A stretch of DNA of 64,000 bases, taken from assembly GCA_026873275.1 (NCBI GenBank), contig JANTUC010000011.1, positions 1,116,001 through 1,180,000 on the forward strand, in the 5' to 3' direction. The translations under genes and the position numbers were made by a program. The DNA is from Pseudopithomyces maydicus. Its lineage: Eukaryota; Ascomycota; Dothideomycetes; Pleosporales; Didymosphaeriaceae. Positions 32,014 through 43,111 of this stretch are shown here, one piece after another. Within the stretch, counting starts at the first letter, position 1; the number at the start of each line of letters is the position of its first letter. The notes under the pieces are model-generated. The model was not told where the DNA came from, did not search any database, and saw only the letters and a list, made by a program, of their open reading frames with translations.

Positions 32014-32832
32014 TCAGTTCCTCTTCTTGCGCTTGCCATCTAGCCGGTCCTGCATTGATAGGCGACGCTTTCCTTGCAACTTGTTAGCAACATGGCATAA
32101 TATTATCGGAAGGAGAAAGCTTTTGAAGCTATACCTGATGCTATGTCCGCAGCTTCCACTGCCTCGCGTTGCACCTTCTCAAGAAGCTGCAAAATCTCCA
32201 GTTGCAACCCTGGTCCATCTTCAATAGTCTTGGTGTGTGGCTCGAAGTTGTCCGTCACCAGGTCAAGCAACATATCGAACACCAAAGCGTCTTCAAAAGG
32301 CACGCGATCAGGCTGGTCAAGCGGTGTTTCCTGTCCCCCATTAGTACTCAGCCGCCCCCTTATAAGACAATAGCAAACCCACCTGGTGCACATGCACTTG
32401 CATCTTCCATGTCGGCATCCCTTCAATTATCTCCTCAGCCTCCTGGGTTCCATCCCCGTATGTATTTCTCAATCTGTATTCCTTCACCACGCTCGTCCCG
32501 CCATTAAACTCTTGTATTGCCCAACAGCATTTCTGACCTTCGCGACCAATGCGTTGAGTTTTTAAGCGCAATGCCCTTTGTCCGGGAGCGAGCTCATGCG
32601 ATTGGTGTGCGTCTCGCCAGAAAAGGACGGTGGGGAACTTTGGATGGATGAGTATATCGAAGAAGTAGCGCCACATGTCGATTTGAAGGCCGCGGCCATT
32701 TGCCATGCGGTCATGACAGTCATCGTATAGGGAAGTAATGTAGGGCGTAGTTAGGGTGAGAGGAGATTCTTTGTGGTTCTTGAGACTCGAGGCAAGGTCT
32801 TTGATCTGAGAGATGATGGCTGCGTCGGACAT
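32014..32832 (-). CDS. Conserved-looking hypothetical protein, three exons
   Basis: Exons (minus strand) are 32832-32383, 32330-32135 and 32072-32014 (234 residues). Introns 32331-32382 and 32073-32134 are GT-AG and keep one coherent frame. The start is MSDAAIISQIKDLASSLKN. The middle has IDMWRYFFDILIHPKFP and WAIQEFNGGTSV. The C-terminus is a helix (LQLEILQLLEKVQREAVEAA) followed by a basic tail, RLDGKRKKRN, that could be a nuclear signal. I do not recognise the family. The good splice structure and helical composition make it a likely real gene. Confidence 0.65.
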
Positions 32833-33362
32833 CTAGTGTAGAAATTAAGTGAGTGCAGATGCAGGCGACCTACGGATTTTTTAGAGTAATGATTGAGGGG
32901 ATTGAATGGTTGCTTCAAAAGGGCAGAATTAAGTGGTAACAAAGTTCCCAAAGTTGGCAGGTGAGCTTTGGTTTAAGAATTAGCGTCGAACTATTACACT
33001 AGTGTACAGAAGGACCCTGAGAAGTATGAGGTTCGATGAGGTGAATTTGTTTCTAACATTCTGTAGTGTACCTGCTTGCATATTAAAATCGCTTCTAATA
33101 TTATACCCAGTAGTAACTTCCTCTTCTAGTTGCTACCCTGCAGCAATATATAGCTTGTGCGGGAAATGTCGGTTTTGTTCTGAGTGTCGATAAGGACTAT
33201 TGTGTAATGTGAGAGAGAGTTTGAGCCCTACTGCCACAAAGCTTGCCATTTCCTAGAGCATACAGAAATTCCTGTTTAACAGATTACTGACGGGGGGCAG
33301 TAACGAAGCTGCCATACGAAGATCATTTCCTCACATTTCTTCTCTAAAACTCCATTTGAAAG
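32833..33362. other. Intergenic region
   Basis: This 530-base AT-rich stretch lies downstream of the first HET gene. Nothing is recognised in it. Confidence 0.4.
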
Positions 33363-35576
33363 CTACCCACAAGACTCCGAGTCTCTATTATTGTGAGTCA
33401 TATTACGATCCGACTGAACGATCGTGATAGAAGAAGGCTCGACAGTATCGAAAACAGATTTGGCCAGCCATCGTACTAGCCCAATTCGTTTAAATGATGT
33501 TTGATCAAACTCTTCCACTTTAACAAGCCCAATAGCCAATACCTTTTGCTCTCTTGGGGGTTCCCAAATTCCGTAATGAAGTTTCTCCACTTCAAAGTGA
33601 TGAATGCATGTCTCGTCAGGATCAATTCCAATAGACAGACAGTGCAAGGAATCGATCACTGGTGGCTCTGATTCCCAGTCTCGGACATCGGGAAAGAGCA
33701 GACCGACTTCAATCCCACTACTATTAACAATTCGATTACATGGCAGACGCCAGGTGTCACTTTCGTATCGGCGTTCGTCGTTCAAAATATCATCGCCAAC
33801 CCGGAGTCGCGCGACACGACCTTCGATGCAAATTTGAGCACCAGGTCTCACAGCTCCAAAAATACGACCGTGCAAAGATATGCAGGTAACTGCTTTGACC
33901 TTGCATAGAAGATCGCATGACGCAGGTTCCGCTTTTGATGCCGAGAAGGATTTCGTCATTGCATCATGTCCAATGCGTCCCTCCACTGATGCCCATGACC
34001 AACTCGGAGATCGAACTTCCCGAGGATAATAAGATCTGAATGGACTCCAACGATGATCGACTCCCCATGCTAATGCCCAGGGCAAGTGGTCGCTCCATAT
34101 CCCTGCTAGATATTGGCTATGAGGGACGAATGACTGGAATCTTGCAGCGATACCTGCAAAGGCTGGCAACTTGTCATCTTCTTTTGTCAACTTCCGTGAA
34201 GTATAATCTTTGACTAACCAGAACCAATCATTTGCTGGTTGAGAATCACCTTTTGAGTCCAGATGTCGCAGACCGATCGTGCGAATAGGTCTAAAATCGG
34301 TCCCATCCACTTGGCGCTTGAATGCAGTCCAAGTTACCTCATTAGATGCCCTCATAGAAGCACATTCCCATAGAAGGGCACGCTCGGAGAAATGCAGCAT
34401 TCGCGGCGATAACTCACGCTCCTGGAAAGCCCATGCTCGTTGTATGAGCGGGTTCCCGATCTGTTCCGCGGGCGTGTTCCAATGATAGTCCGATTGAGCT
34501 ATATTGTAGTACTGTTCATACCACTCTCGTGGGCCATCATCAAAGAGACGCACTGGTCCATCTACGGTGTCGATATCTGCGTAGTTAAGAATTTTCCCGA
34601 GATGATCTTTCCATGTCGATCTCTTTCCCGCATTAACCCGACAGCCTTTCTCACTATCTTCTCCACTAGTAGCACAAATGGTGCAGATAGCGCCCTCGTA
34701 AATATCGGCCATCCGATTCGCTTCGCGTGCCCAGTCTTCCTCATTGTTTTGTACGATGCATAGAGAATCAATCCAAATGTAATGATAACCAAGGCCTCGC
34801 GTGATGTCGACTGCATCACGAAAAGTAAGTGGCAAATCTTGATAACTGATTTTTTCTTTGTACTCTTCCAATCGATTCTCATCCAGTAGCCAAGGGCGCT
34901 TTGGTAGGTTGCCCCAGCAATGACTGAGTGCGACATATTGGAGAGTCTTTGCATGGAGCTTATCGATACTGACAAGTCGGATGTCTTGGGATTCGGGAAA
35001 TGCTTGCAGATGGAGGAGCCGTGTCGGTAAGGGGTGTGTTTCGGAAGCTACACAGTTCGGATGATTCTGAAGACAGTCGGCTATCCAATTTTGGGATAGG
35101 TTTATGAGTGATCTTTCATCGTCCAAATAGGCTGACTGCCTATACTCTGATCAAATAGGTCAATCACTGTGACCGATATTCCAAGTATGCTCTGTGGACG
35201 ACTTACTCCATTCAGGAGGAATATGGATAAATTCACATTTCTTACATTCTCGACCCCACCCTCGGTTGGTGCAAAGAGCTAGTCTTGAGGTCTGATATAT
35301 CTTATCTCCGCCGTGTAACGTATCCTTTCTCTCAAGGAACACATGATTCTCCGACGTGACAGGCCAGGTGATTCCTTTCTCCAAGATTGCACATGTTCGA
35401 CAACCTTGGCGCGCACATCGCTTTATATCACTGAGTGGGCCGAGATCTGCAAAAGGTAGGTCGTCGGAATCCGATGTGTAGAAGCCCCGCTTGAAAATAT
35501 GTTGATCAATTTCGAGTTGTTTGGCGATCACACAGGATTCGATTTCCATGGCTGACGAATCTATAGTAAGAGACAT
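33363..35576 (-). CDS. HET-domain (heterokaryon incompatibility) protein 1
   Basis: Exons 35576-35207 and 35131-33363 encode 712 residues. The 75-base intron uses the donor GTAAGT at 35206 and an acceptor just before 35131, bridging two in-frame stops and joining IPPEW to YLDDERSLINL. The N-terminus has a Cys-containing segment (CARQGCRTCAILEKG) common in this class. The HET domain begins near residue 188 with YVALSHCWG, continues with YHYIWIDSLCIVQNNEEDW, and ends near IYEGAICTICATS. Later markers are RAWAFQERELSPRMLHF and SPSWSWASVEG. HET proteins trigger cell death or growth arrest on non-self fusion. No partner gene (for example a NACHT or patatin gene) is adjacent. Confidence 0.9.
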
Positions 35577-36093
35577 CTGGAGATGAGCAATACAAGATAC
35601 TATGTATATTTACGTCTCACAAATACAGGCAGTGGTCTTGAGTGTGGGGCTGCCTGCCACGTGTCACGCATCTGCATAGCCTTTTGTCGTGTCTCAATAC
35701 GAATTCATGTAAAACTTGGCTAGAGCAAAACCACAGTGTACAAAGACTTGCGGATCTTTACAGGCGGGATATTTGTGCAGCACGTTGAAACCAATCGGCT
35801 TAAACCGGACAGTCTTTCTCCTCGACACTCCACACTAGCAATCCGCTGATTACAATCTCATTAAGCAATAACATTTGTAGCTCCTTGCACTGAAACTCTA
35901 CGCTTCGGTAAATGTCCTGTTTTGGCTGTTATGGGTTAAAGGTAATGGCATCGTAAATATAGTAGAAAGGGAGTGGATTGACTTGAATAGGGACAATACC
36001 ATAACATCATAAACATGCAGAAAAGGAGGATCAAAAGGTCGGATACACCGCGTGAACTCGAATTGAGTTTAGTATCCATGATCTTCTCCAATC
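35577..36093. other. Intergenic region between HET 1 and the biotin cluster
   Basis: This 517-base stretch holds no gene or repeat that I can support. Confidence 0.4.
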
Positions 36094-38961
36094 TCAAGGC
36101 GTTCGCACTGGCAGGTCCTCTACATCCTCGATCTCTCCTTCATACAGTTCTTTCTGCGCAGATCCCGTCTCAATCCCAGAGACCTGATCGAGCCTCTGCC
36201 TCAAAGCCTCACTCACGGCATTCAGATCTCTCGGCGATGTAGTCAAGCTGGCCATCAGGTAAATAACATTACCCAGCACGCGCGCATGCACATTCACTGC
36301 CGTCTTGGACCGGCCTGTAAGAAGGGCGTCGCGCAAGCCAGCGGCGGCGTTAGATGTGTATCCTGTGTGCTCGTTAGTCTCCTCAAACCATGATTTTTCC
36401 CTCTCTCGTTCAAGAATCATGAAACTACTCACCCGAGCCCTCGCTGTCCCGCAGCGAAATAGCAAGCACCGATCCCAGCGCAACCACATGATCAACTGCA
36501 GGATGATGACTCAACCCCACAACCAACCCCCTACCCCACATACTCCACGTCTTACTACTCTTTCCCATACTCCACGGCCCCTGACTCCCCGCCTCAGGAC
36601 GCCACTTATCCTGGAACGCCTTCCACTCACGACCCTTCTTCAACTCCTCCATCTCCCGGAGCGACGTGTTGGCTACGTGGCAGCCGATGGGGTGCGCGGT
36701 GTAGCTGTGGCCGTGCAAGAGGGCATCTGCCTTGGAGGGGGAGAGGAAAGCGTCGAAGATGGATTTGCTGGCGAGGGTGACGGAGAGGGGGAGAAGGCCG
36801 CCGGTGAGGAGCTTGGCATGGATGGAGATGTCGGGGTGGATTTGGAGGAGGGAGGAGGGGGTGAAGGGGCCGAGGCGGTGGAGGCCGGTGAAGACTTCGT
36901 CGAAGAGGACGGGGAGGCCGGCCCAGTCTGTGGAGGTGATCAGTGGGTTATGTGATGGGGTGGAAGGGGGAGGAACTTACGGAGGGGATCGGATGGGGGC
37001 TGGACGGGTGCGAAGTCATAGGAGCGGACTACTTCGACGAGTTTACGTTGGAAGAGGGGGTCGCTATGAGTGGTTTCGTTAGCATAGGATGTAAGGGCAT
37101 GGTGTAGAGATGAATATGGGGACTTACACGAAGATCATACCGCCGGCACCCAGGAGAATAGGCTCCATCACAAGGGCACCAAATTTCTTACCCTGTTTCT
37201 TCACCAGATCGTCCAGCTTGTTCCGGATGTACCTCTCATAGAGCCACCATCTCCGGCCCTTACCCTCGCCCCTCTCATCGAAGTTGAACACATCATCGAG
37301 GTGAGGGAAGAGCTCCGGTGCGCCCAGCTCCTCCATCATACCAGGCGGCGCCTCGACAACCCACTCGCTCATCTTCATCTTCACCGTCGGGAAATCAAAC
37401 CAGTAGCCCCTCCCACGGTACCAGTCTGTCTTCTCATTGAATACGTTCGGCTCTGAAGCATCCATGGCGCCGATCGTGTCCCCATGGTAGCTCCCCTTGA
37501 GACCTAGGATGCCGATCTGCTCGCTGGAACCGTCCCAGTCGTAGCGCTTGCAAGTTGCCCGGAGCGCCATCTTGATGCCGACCTCAGCAGCGGTGCTGCC
37601 ATCGTCGGTGTAGAAGCACTTCTCAAGACGCGGATTTCTCATACCCTTGAGGAGCGTCTCTGCGAGCTTGACTGCTGGCTCGTGCGTGGCGCCGGCAAAC
37701 ATGACGTGGCCGTATCGCCCAGCTGCGTAGGCGGCGGCGAGAGAAAGTCTTGGGTTTCCGTGGCCGAGGCCCTGGGTCCACCAGGAGGCGGACCCATCGA
37801 AAGCAGGGTAGAATACCGGGTTGTCTGTGACATCCTGGGGTTTTTGGTTTTGAGATAAGCCGGCGAGTGAGGTAGGGGTATGTTTAGTTTGGAAATAGTC
37901 GCCGTAAGCGGAGTCAAAGACCAGGATGTCGTCCGTATTTGTGGTGTGCTTGTGCTGGGTAAAAGGATGCCAGATTACTTTGCGAGTGCGGGCTGCCAGC
38001 TCGTCCATGGTGGAAAGACGCTCCTCGTGCTGCTTAAAGATGGATTTGGCCAGGTCGTACATTGGTTTGGCCAAGCTCTGCGTCTTATAGTAGTCTTTCA
38101 TAGCCTCACGTTCTTTTTTCTGACTGTAGCCTTCCATTTCTGGTATCCAGGGCAAGGTGTAAGCTCGGATATCCTTCTCTTGAAAGTACTTTTGCAGGTA
38201 GTCGGCATTTTGATATTTTCCCTTGTCATCAAAACATATAACAGCGGCGATATCGTATCCACGGAGAAGCAAAGACTCAGCCGCAGAGATGGTCGACGCG
38301 ATACCTCCCAGACGATGGTCTCCAACAAGGACAACGGGCAATCGAAGTGGTCTGAAGATGTCTGCTTGCGGCACACCAGAAGGGCCTGGACTGAGGACAC
38401 CTCCAGCTGTTTCGACAATGGTGAGACCCATGTGTTTGTCCCACGAGAATTCGTTGGCATCGGCCTTAATCTTGGCATGCAGCCGCTTCACCAGATGGTC
38501 GTCCGATGGCTTAACAACAATCACTTCACGTTAGTACATTCTAACAAGGACATTGCTTCTCAACAGGCAGGCTTACAACAAAATCGGCCCCTCGCGCTGC
38601 CACATGTGGACTCACGGGGTCCTTGAACTGGAACAGCGTGGTCACGACGGCCCCGTCGACATGTCTCTTCACATAGCTGTGGCAGCATCAGTTTTCCACC
38701 CATACAGCACTTGAATCATGTGGCATACGCATCATCAGCATCGGTAGCTGGGCCCGTCGACACAGGCTTAATATAGTGCAAGCTCCATTTGCGCTTCCCG
38801 AGGTTTTTCACAAAATGAGCGCCTAGCAGGGTGGAGAAGACGGTCTTGCCGACATTGGTGTTGGCGCCATAGACCTGGAGCGCAATGAGGTTCTGCCACA
38901 GGCCTGACGGGACCCTCGACATTGACAGCGGTGGTGGAATGGATGGTGCGGGCGCTGTCAA
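36094..38961 (-). CDS. bioDA: Bifunctional dethiobiotin synthetase / DAPA aminotransferase
   Basis: This fused enzyme performs the two middle steps of biotin synthesis: KAPA to DAPA (PLP aminotransferase, BioA) and DAPA to dethiobiotin (ATP-dependent, BioD). Exons (minus strand) are 38961-38729, 38676-38577, 38509-37128, 37063-36981, 36927-36433 and 36362-36094, giving 853 residues. The N-terminal BioD part has the P-loop GANTNVGKT, IKPVSTGP and VETAGGVLSPGPSG. The C-terminal BioA part starts near RKVIWHPFTQH and has SASWWTQGLGHGNP, DDGSTAAEVGIKMAL and GSYHGDT. It also has FDEVFTGLHRLG with the PLP-contacting Asp, and the PLP Lys in HAKLLTGG. Intron 38510-38576 was placed at TTAAG to keep the frame. 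The gene is intact, unlike its neighbour bioF, from which it diverges across 800 bases. Confidence 0.95.
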
Positions 38962-39761
38962 TTGCTCGCCCGCAATGAAGTCTATGTAATAACGAGGACT
39001 AGCGTGGTGGAGATGGATCCAGTTAGGCTGGTGGGTAGGATGTGGTTTAGCCGACGAGGAGGGCCAAGTACCTCGAGGGTTTAGAGGGAGAGATCTTTTC
39101 CTCTTCGGACGGCTACGCTACGGAGCTGCCTACATACAACTCCGTGCATGCGTTTGTTTCTGCCGTCAGCTGTGCTTCCTCTTCGGCTTGCCTCGGCACG
39201 ATCTGATCTGGGTGCGTGTGTGTGTGATGCTTCACTAGCACACACGATCCAGGGTCCGCTAGACGTGTTCCAGCCTAGCGACTGCCTGTTCCTGGCATGC
39301 CGACAACATCGTGTGAACCCATCTCGCAGCGCTGCGCTCCCCGTCGCGTCTCCTAATCGCATTACCTACATGGCAGTGCAATCCAATGGTGTAATGGAGG
39401 GGGTCTGGACCCACGTTGCGACGCACCTGGAGACGGTTGGGACGCACGCTAACGGACCACCAACACCCAACCTATTTACACCCCTGCCAGCGATCCACCC
39501 GTCCCCCGCAGCCTCCGATCACCTTACGTGAAAGAATCAATGTTCGCAACCCAGTCTCAGCATGCTCATCTGGAGCTATCGTCCAAAGCACTAGGGCGAA
39601 GCCTGAGTGGGTCCGTTGCGTAGGTGTTCCTGCTGCAAGATCGACAGTGCAGCACAGTACAGTACCAGCAAAGTCGAGCAAGAGATAGAGGTTACTGGGA
39701 GTGCGAACTGGATGTGCCCTTTGTTGTAAAAGTGCCCCAGCTGTGATAGGAAAAAAGCAAC
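38962..39761. promoter_or_regulatory. Divergent promoter region bioDA / bioF
   Basis: The 800-base shared upstream region of two biotin genes allows co-regulation. A TGTGTGTG tract lies at about 39213-39222. No specific operator was recognised. Confidence 0.35.
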
Positions 39762-41139
39762 ATGTCTCCAAGTGCAACCACCCCTCTCGACCGCCAGCTC
39801 GAAGCCATCCTCTCCCGCCGCCGCGTCAATGGTACCCTCCGCAGCCTGACCACTACCACTCACCTCACGGATTTCTCTTCCAACGACTTTCTCTCCCTGG
39901 CCTCTGACGCCTCGCTGAAATCCGCTTTCCTCGCCGAGCTCGCAGGGTCGGATGTGCCTCTAGGGTCGGGCGGAAGCAGGCTTCTGGACGGGAACTCAAC
40001 GTACGCAGAGGCTCTCGAGCGTGACATTGCTGCCTTCCACAATGCCGAAGCAGGGTTGCTGTTTAATTCTGGGTTCGATGCAAATGCCGGATTCTTTGCG
40101 TGTGTTCCACAGAGAGGCGATGTCGTGGTGTACGACGAGTGCATTCACGCCAGTGTGCACGATGGGATGCGATTGAGTCGAGCGGCACGGACATTGGTGT
40201 TTGCACACAACGATGTACAGGATCTGCGGAGGGTGTTAGAGGAGTTAGTAAGAGAGGAAAGGGGGACCGCGAGTGTCAAGAACGCAACGTCTTTATCGCC
40301 GTTGAGGCAGTCTACAGCATGGACGGCGACCTCGCACCCCTAGCCGCCATCCTCGACGTCGCGGACGAAGTCCTTGGTCCTCAACGGACATACATCGTTG
40401 TCGACGAGGCACACGCAACGGGCGTCCTCGGACCCCTAGGCAGAGGTCTAGTCTGCGAGCTTGGGCTCGAAAAGCGCATATTCGCACGATTGCACACATT
40501 TGGCAAGGCACTGGCCTGCAGCGGAGGTGAGTTCGCTCCCTTCCTTACCTCCTCTTTCCCCCTTTTATTCCCCCTTGACATCCACATCCCCACAACCTAT
40601 ACAAAAAGCTAACCCCCACCCCCAGCCATCCTCCTCACCTCCCCCTCCTCCGCACCTACCTCCTCAACTACGCCCGCCCCCTCATCTACACCACCGCCCT
40701 CCCCCCACCATCCTAACCTCCATCCACACAACCCATTCGGCGCTCCGCTCCGCGGCCCTCCTCCCCGCACATCGCACCTGCACCACCTCATCCGCGTGCT
40801 CTTCACGCGCCTAGCCGCCGTCCAAACACCCGCATTCAGGTCCCTATTGAGGATACCAGAGGTGCAGCCGCGGTCTCCCATCTTCTCGATCGAGCTGGAC
40901 GAGCCGAAGCGGTTAGCGGGGTGGCTGCAGGGGAGGGGGTTCATGGTTAGGGCGGTGGTGCCGCCGACGGTGAGGGAGGGGACGGCGAGGGTGAGGGTTT
41001 GCTTGCATGCGGGGAATACGGAGGGCGAGGTGGGGGGTTTGGTGGCAGCGATGGAGGAGTGGTGTTTGGAGAGGGAGAGGGAGAGTGAGGGACGGGTGAG
41101 GGGGTGGAGAGGGAGGGGTTGGTGGCGGCAAGGCTGTAG
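39762..41139 (+). CDS. bioF: 8-amino-7-oxononanoate (KAPA) synthase, five apparent frameshifts
   Basis: BioF is the PLP enzyme that condenses pimeloyl-CoA with alanine, the first committed biotin step. Exon 1 is 39762-40526, the intron is 40527-40625, and exon 2 is 40626-41139. Markers are FSSNDFLSLA, GSGGSRLLDGN, DEAHATGVLG, and the PLP Lys in HTFGKALACSG. One base appears missing at each of five homopolymers: GGGGG 40261-40265, CCCCC 40641-40645, CCCCCC 40701-40706, CCCC 40763-40766 and GGGGG 41100-41104. The three in the middle cancel, so the uncorrected frame stays open there but encodes unrelated Pro/Ser-rich sequence where SPLLRTYLLNYARPLIYTT is expected. With corrections the protein has 427 residues and ends VAARL, a PTS1-like peroxisomal signal. 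It could be a pseudogene, but sequencing error is more likely. Confidence 0.85.
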
Positions 41140-41319
41140 GGGGAGGGAAGATAGATGGGGTTTTGACAGAGGGTGTAGATGTTAAACGAACATAGGGTGG
41201 GTTTAGAGAGGCATGTTCTTGTTATAGAAGAGTGCAGTATTCATGTGTGTATCACGATGCACATGTGTGATTCGGAAAGAATGAATTGTAGTCTATGTAC
41301 TCATGCGCGCGTATAAACA

Positions 41320-42616
41320 TCATGTGGCAGCACTAGGAGCGACAGTGCTCTGCGACTCGGTTACAGCAGGATGTACGTCAGCCTTCTCGGCGAGCTCCTG
41401 CTTGCCTCCCATGGTCTCCTGGGCCTCCATGGGCCGCAGACCCCACCGGTTGAACATGGCCTTGTCCTCTTCCCAGCCATTGCAGGCCGTGGTCAACATC
41501 TTCTCGCCCGTGAAGACGGCGTTGGCGCCGGCCATGAAGCACATCATCTGCTTCTCTTCACGCATTGTGTGGCGACCAGCAGCCAGGCGGATAATGGTAG
41601 TGGGAAGGACCAGACGGGCGGTGGCAATGGTGCGCAGTATGGCGTCGAAAGAGATGGACTTGCTCTCACCGAGCGGCGTACCCTTGATGGGCACCAAGGC
41701 GTTCACAGGGAACGACTCGGGGTGTGCAGGAAGGGTGGCCACGGTGTGGATCAGTCCAACGTGGTCCTTGGGCTTCTCACCCAGACCGAGGATGCCTCCG
41801 GTGCACACGTGGATGCCTGCCTTTTGCACATTGTCAATGGTGGCAAGGCGCTCGTCGTAGGAGCGTGTGGTGATGACGCTGGGGTAGTGCTCGCGCGAGG
41901 TATCTACGTTGTGGTTGTAGGCAGTGAGGCCGGCGTCCTTGAGCTGGCGGGCCTGCTCAGCATCGATCATGCCGAGAGTGACGCAGGCCTCCATGCCCAG
42001 GGAGCGCACGCCCTTGACCATCTCGGTGATGTTCTTGAGGTTGGTCTTGCGGCCGCGCATGTCGCGCCAGGCGGCGCCCATGCAGAAGCGCGAGCTGCCG
42101 TTCTCCTTTGCGACGCGGGCAGCCTCGAGCACCGACTCGACGTTGACCATCTTGGAGGCCTTGAGCCCCGTGCTGTAGCGCGACGACTGGGCGCAGTAGC
42201 TGCAGTCCTCGCTGCACCCGCCCGTCTTGATGTTCATGAGGGTGCACATCTGGATGGCGGCAGGGTCGTGGAAGCGGCGGTGGACGGTGGACTGGGGGCG
42301 GTTAGAAGCGGGACACGGAGCAGTCGTCGTGGTCCACGGTGCTTACAGCGCCATAGGTGAGCTCGATCAGCGGGGTGTTGTAGACCTCGCTGATCTGCTC
42401 CTTGGTCCAGGTGGTGCGCGGGGCGGTGGCCTGGACGGCATCGCTGAAGACACTGCCGCTGCTGGAGGGCGCTGCGGGCGGGGTGTGCTGCGAGGCGGCG
42501 GGTATGGGGGCATCGATCACGGTGCTGAAGGGTCGAGCAGCCGCGGAGCAGGGGCGGGCGAGGGGCGAGGAGGGAGGAGCCAGGCGGAGGGGCCTCAGGA
42601 GGGCGCGGTGTGCCAT
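41320..42616 (-). CDS. bioB: Biotin synthase (radical SAM)
   Basis: BioB inserts sulfur into dethiobiotin, the last step of the pathway. Exons 42616-42347 and 42291-41320 encode 413 residues; the 55-base intron joins IELTYGA to STVHRRFHDP. The N-terminus is Arg/Ala/Ser-rich and lacks acidic residues (MAHRALLRPLRLAPPSSPLA), a mitochondrial presequence. The radical-SAM cysteines are in GGCSEDCSYCAQ (CxxxCxxC). Other conserved stretches are FCMGAAWRDMRGR, YNHNVDTSREHYP and GGILGLGE, plus the Arg-containing RLAAGRHTM near the auxiliary cluster. The gene is intact and convergent with bioF (180 bases apart). Confidence 0.95.
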
Positions 42617-43111
42617 GGTGTCGCTGGGGGTGTGAATGTGACTGTGACCGTGACTGTGACTGTGACTGTCGCTGCCGCTGCTGCTGCACCTGCAATCGAG
42701 TGAGTACAGCAGAAGCAGAGAGGCATGCTGGCGTCCCCCGAGCACCCCTCTAAGCACCCCCCAAGCACCCACCCCCGAGCACCCCCAAGCAGCCCGCAAT
42801 ATGCAGGACCCGCCGTGTTGGTGCCGTCGTCGATGTTGGTGTGGCTGCACCGGCCGGCGCCCGTCATGCACTTCGGACGCGCTGTTATTGGCGCCTGCCC
42901 GCCCTGCCTTAGCGCGGGGTATCGTCGGGGCGTCTCGTCGGGGCCCGTGACAACGCGTCGTCCGCGCACATCCCGCCTGCGCACCCACCGCGCGACTCCA
43001 CTTCGGCTCCATGTGTCGCTTCGAGCTGCTCAGCGTCCTCCTCTCCCTCTTCCAGAAAGGCTCGCCTCGTAAGACATCTCCTCGGCGCCCCGAGGAGCCC
43101 AGCCCGACCAC
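42617..43111. promoter_or_regulatory. Divergent promoter region bioB / GCP4 with simple repeats
   Basis: This 495-base shared upstream region contains a TGTGAC/CGTGAC repeat tract at about 42637-42675. Several AGCACCCC-type units lie at about 42735-42795. No factor can be assigned. Confidence 0.4.
42637..42675. repeat. GTGACT hexamer tract
   Basis: GTGACT/GTGACC units repeat immediately upstream of the bioB start, within its likely 5' leader or promoter. Confidence 0.6.

Noticed and set aside
35132..35206. Two in-frame stops splitting HET 1 into two genes or a pseudogene
   Set aside because: A canonical 75-base intron (GTAAGT donor) removes both stops and keeps the frame.
36094..42616. Biotin cluster as recent bacterial horizontal transfer
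   Set aside because: The genes contain several fungal-type introns, bioD and bioA are fused as in other fungi, and organelle signals are present.
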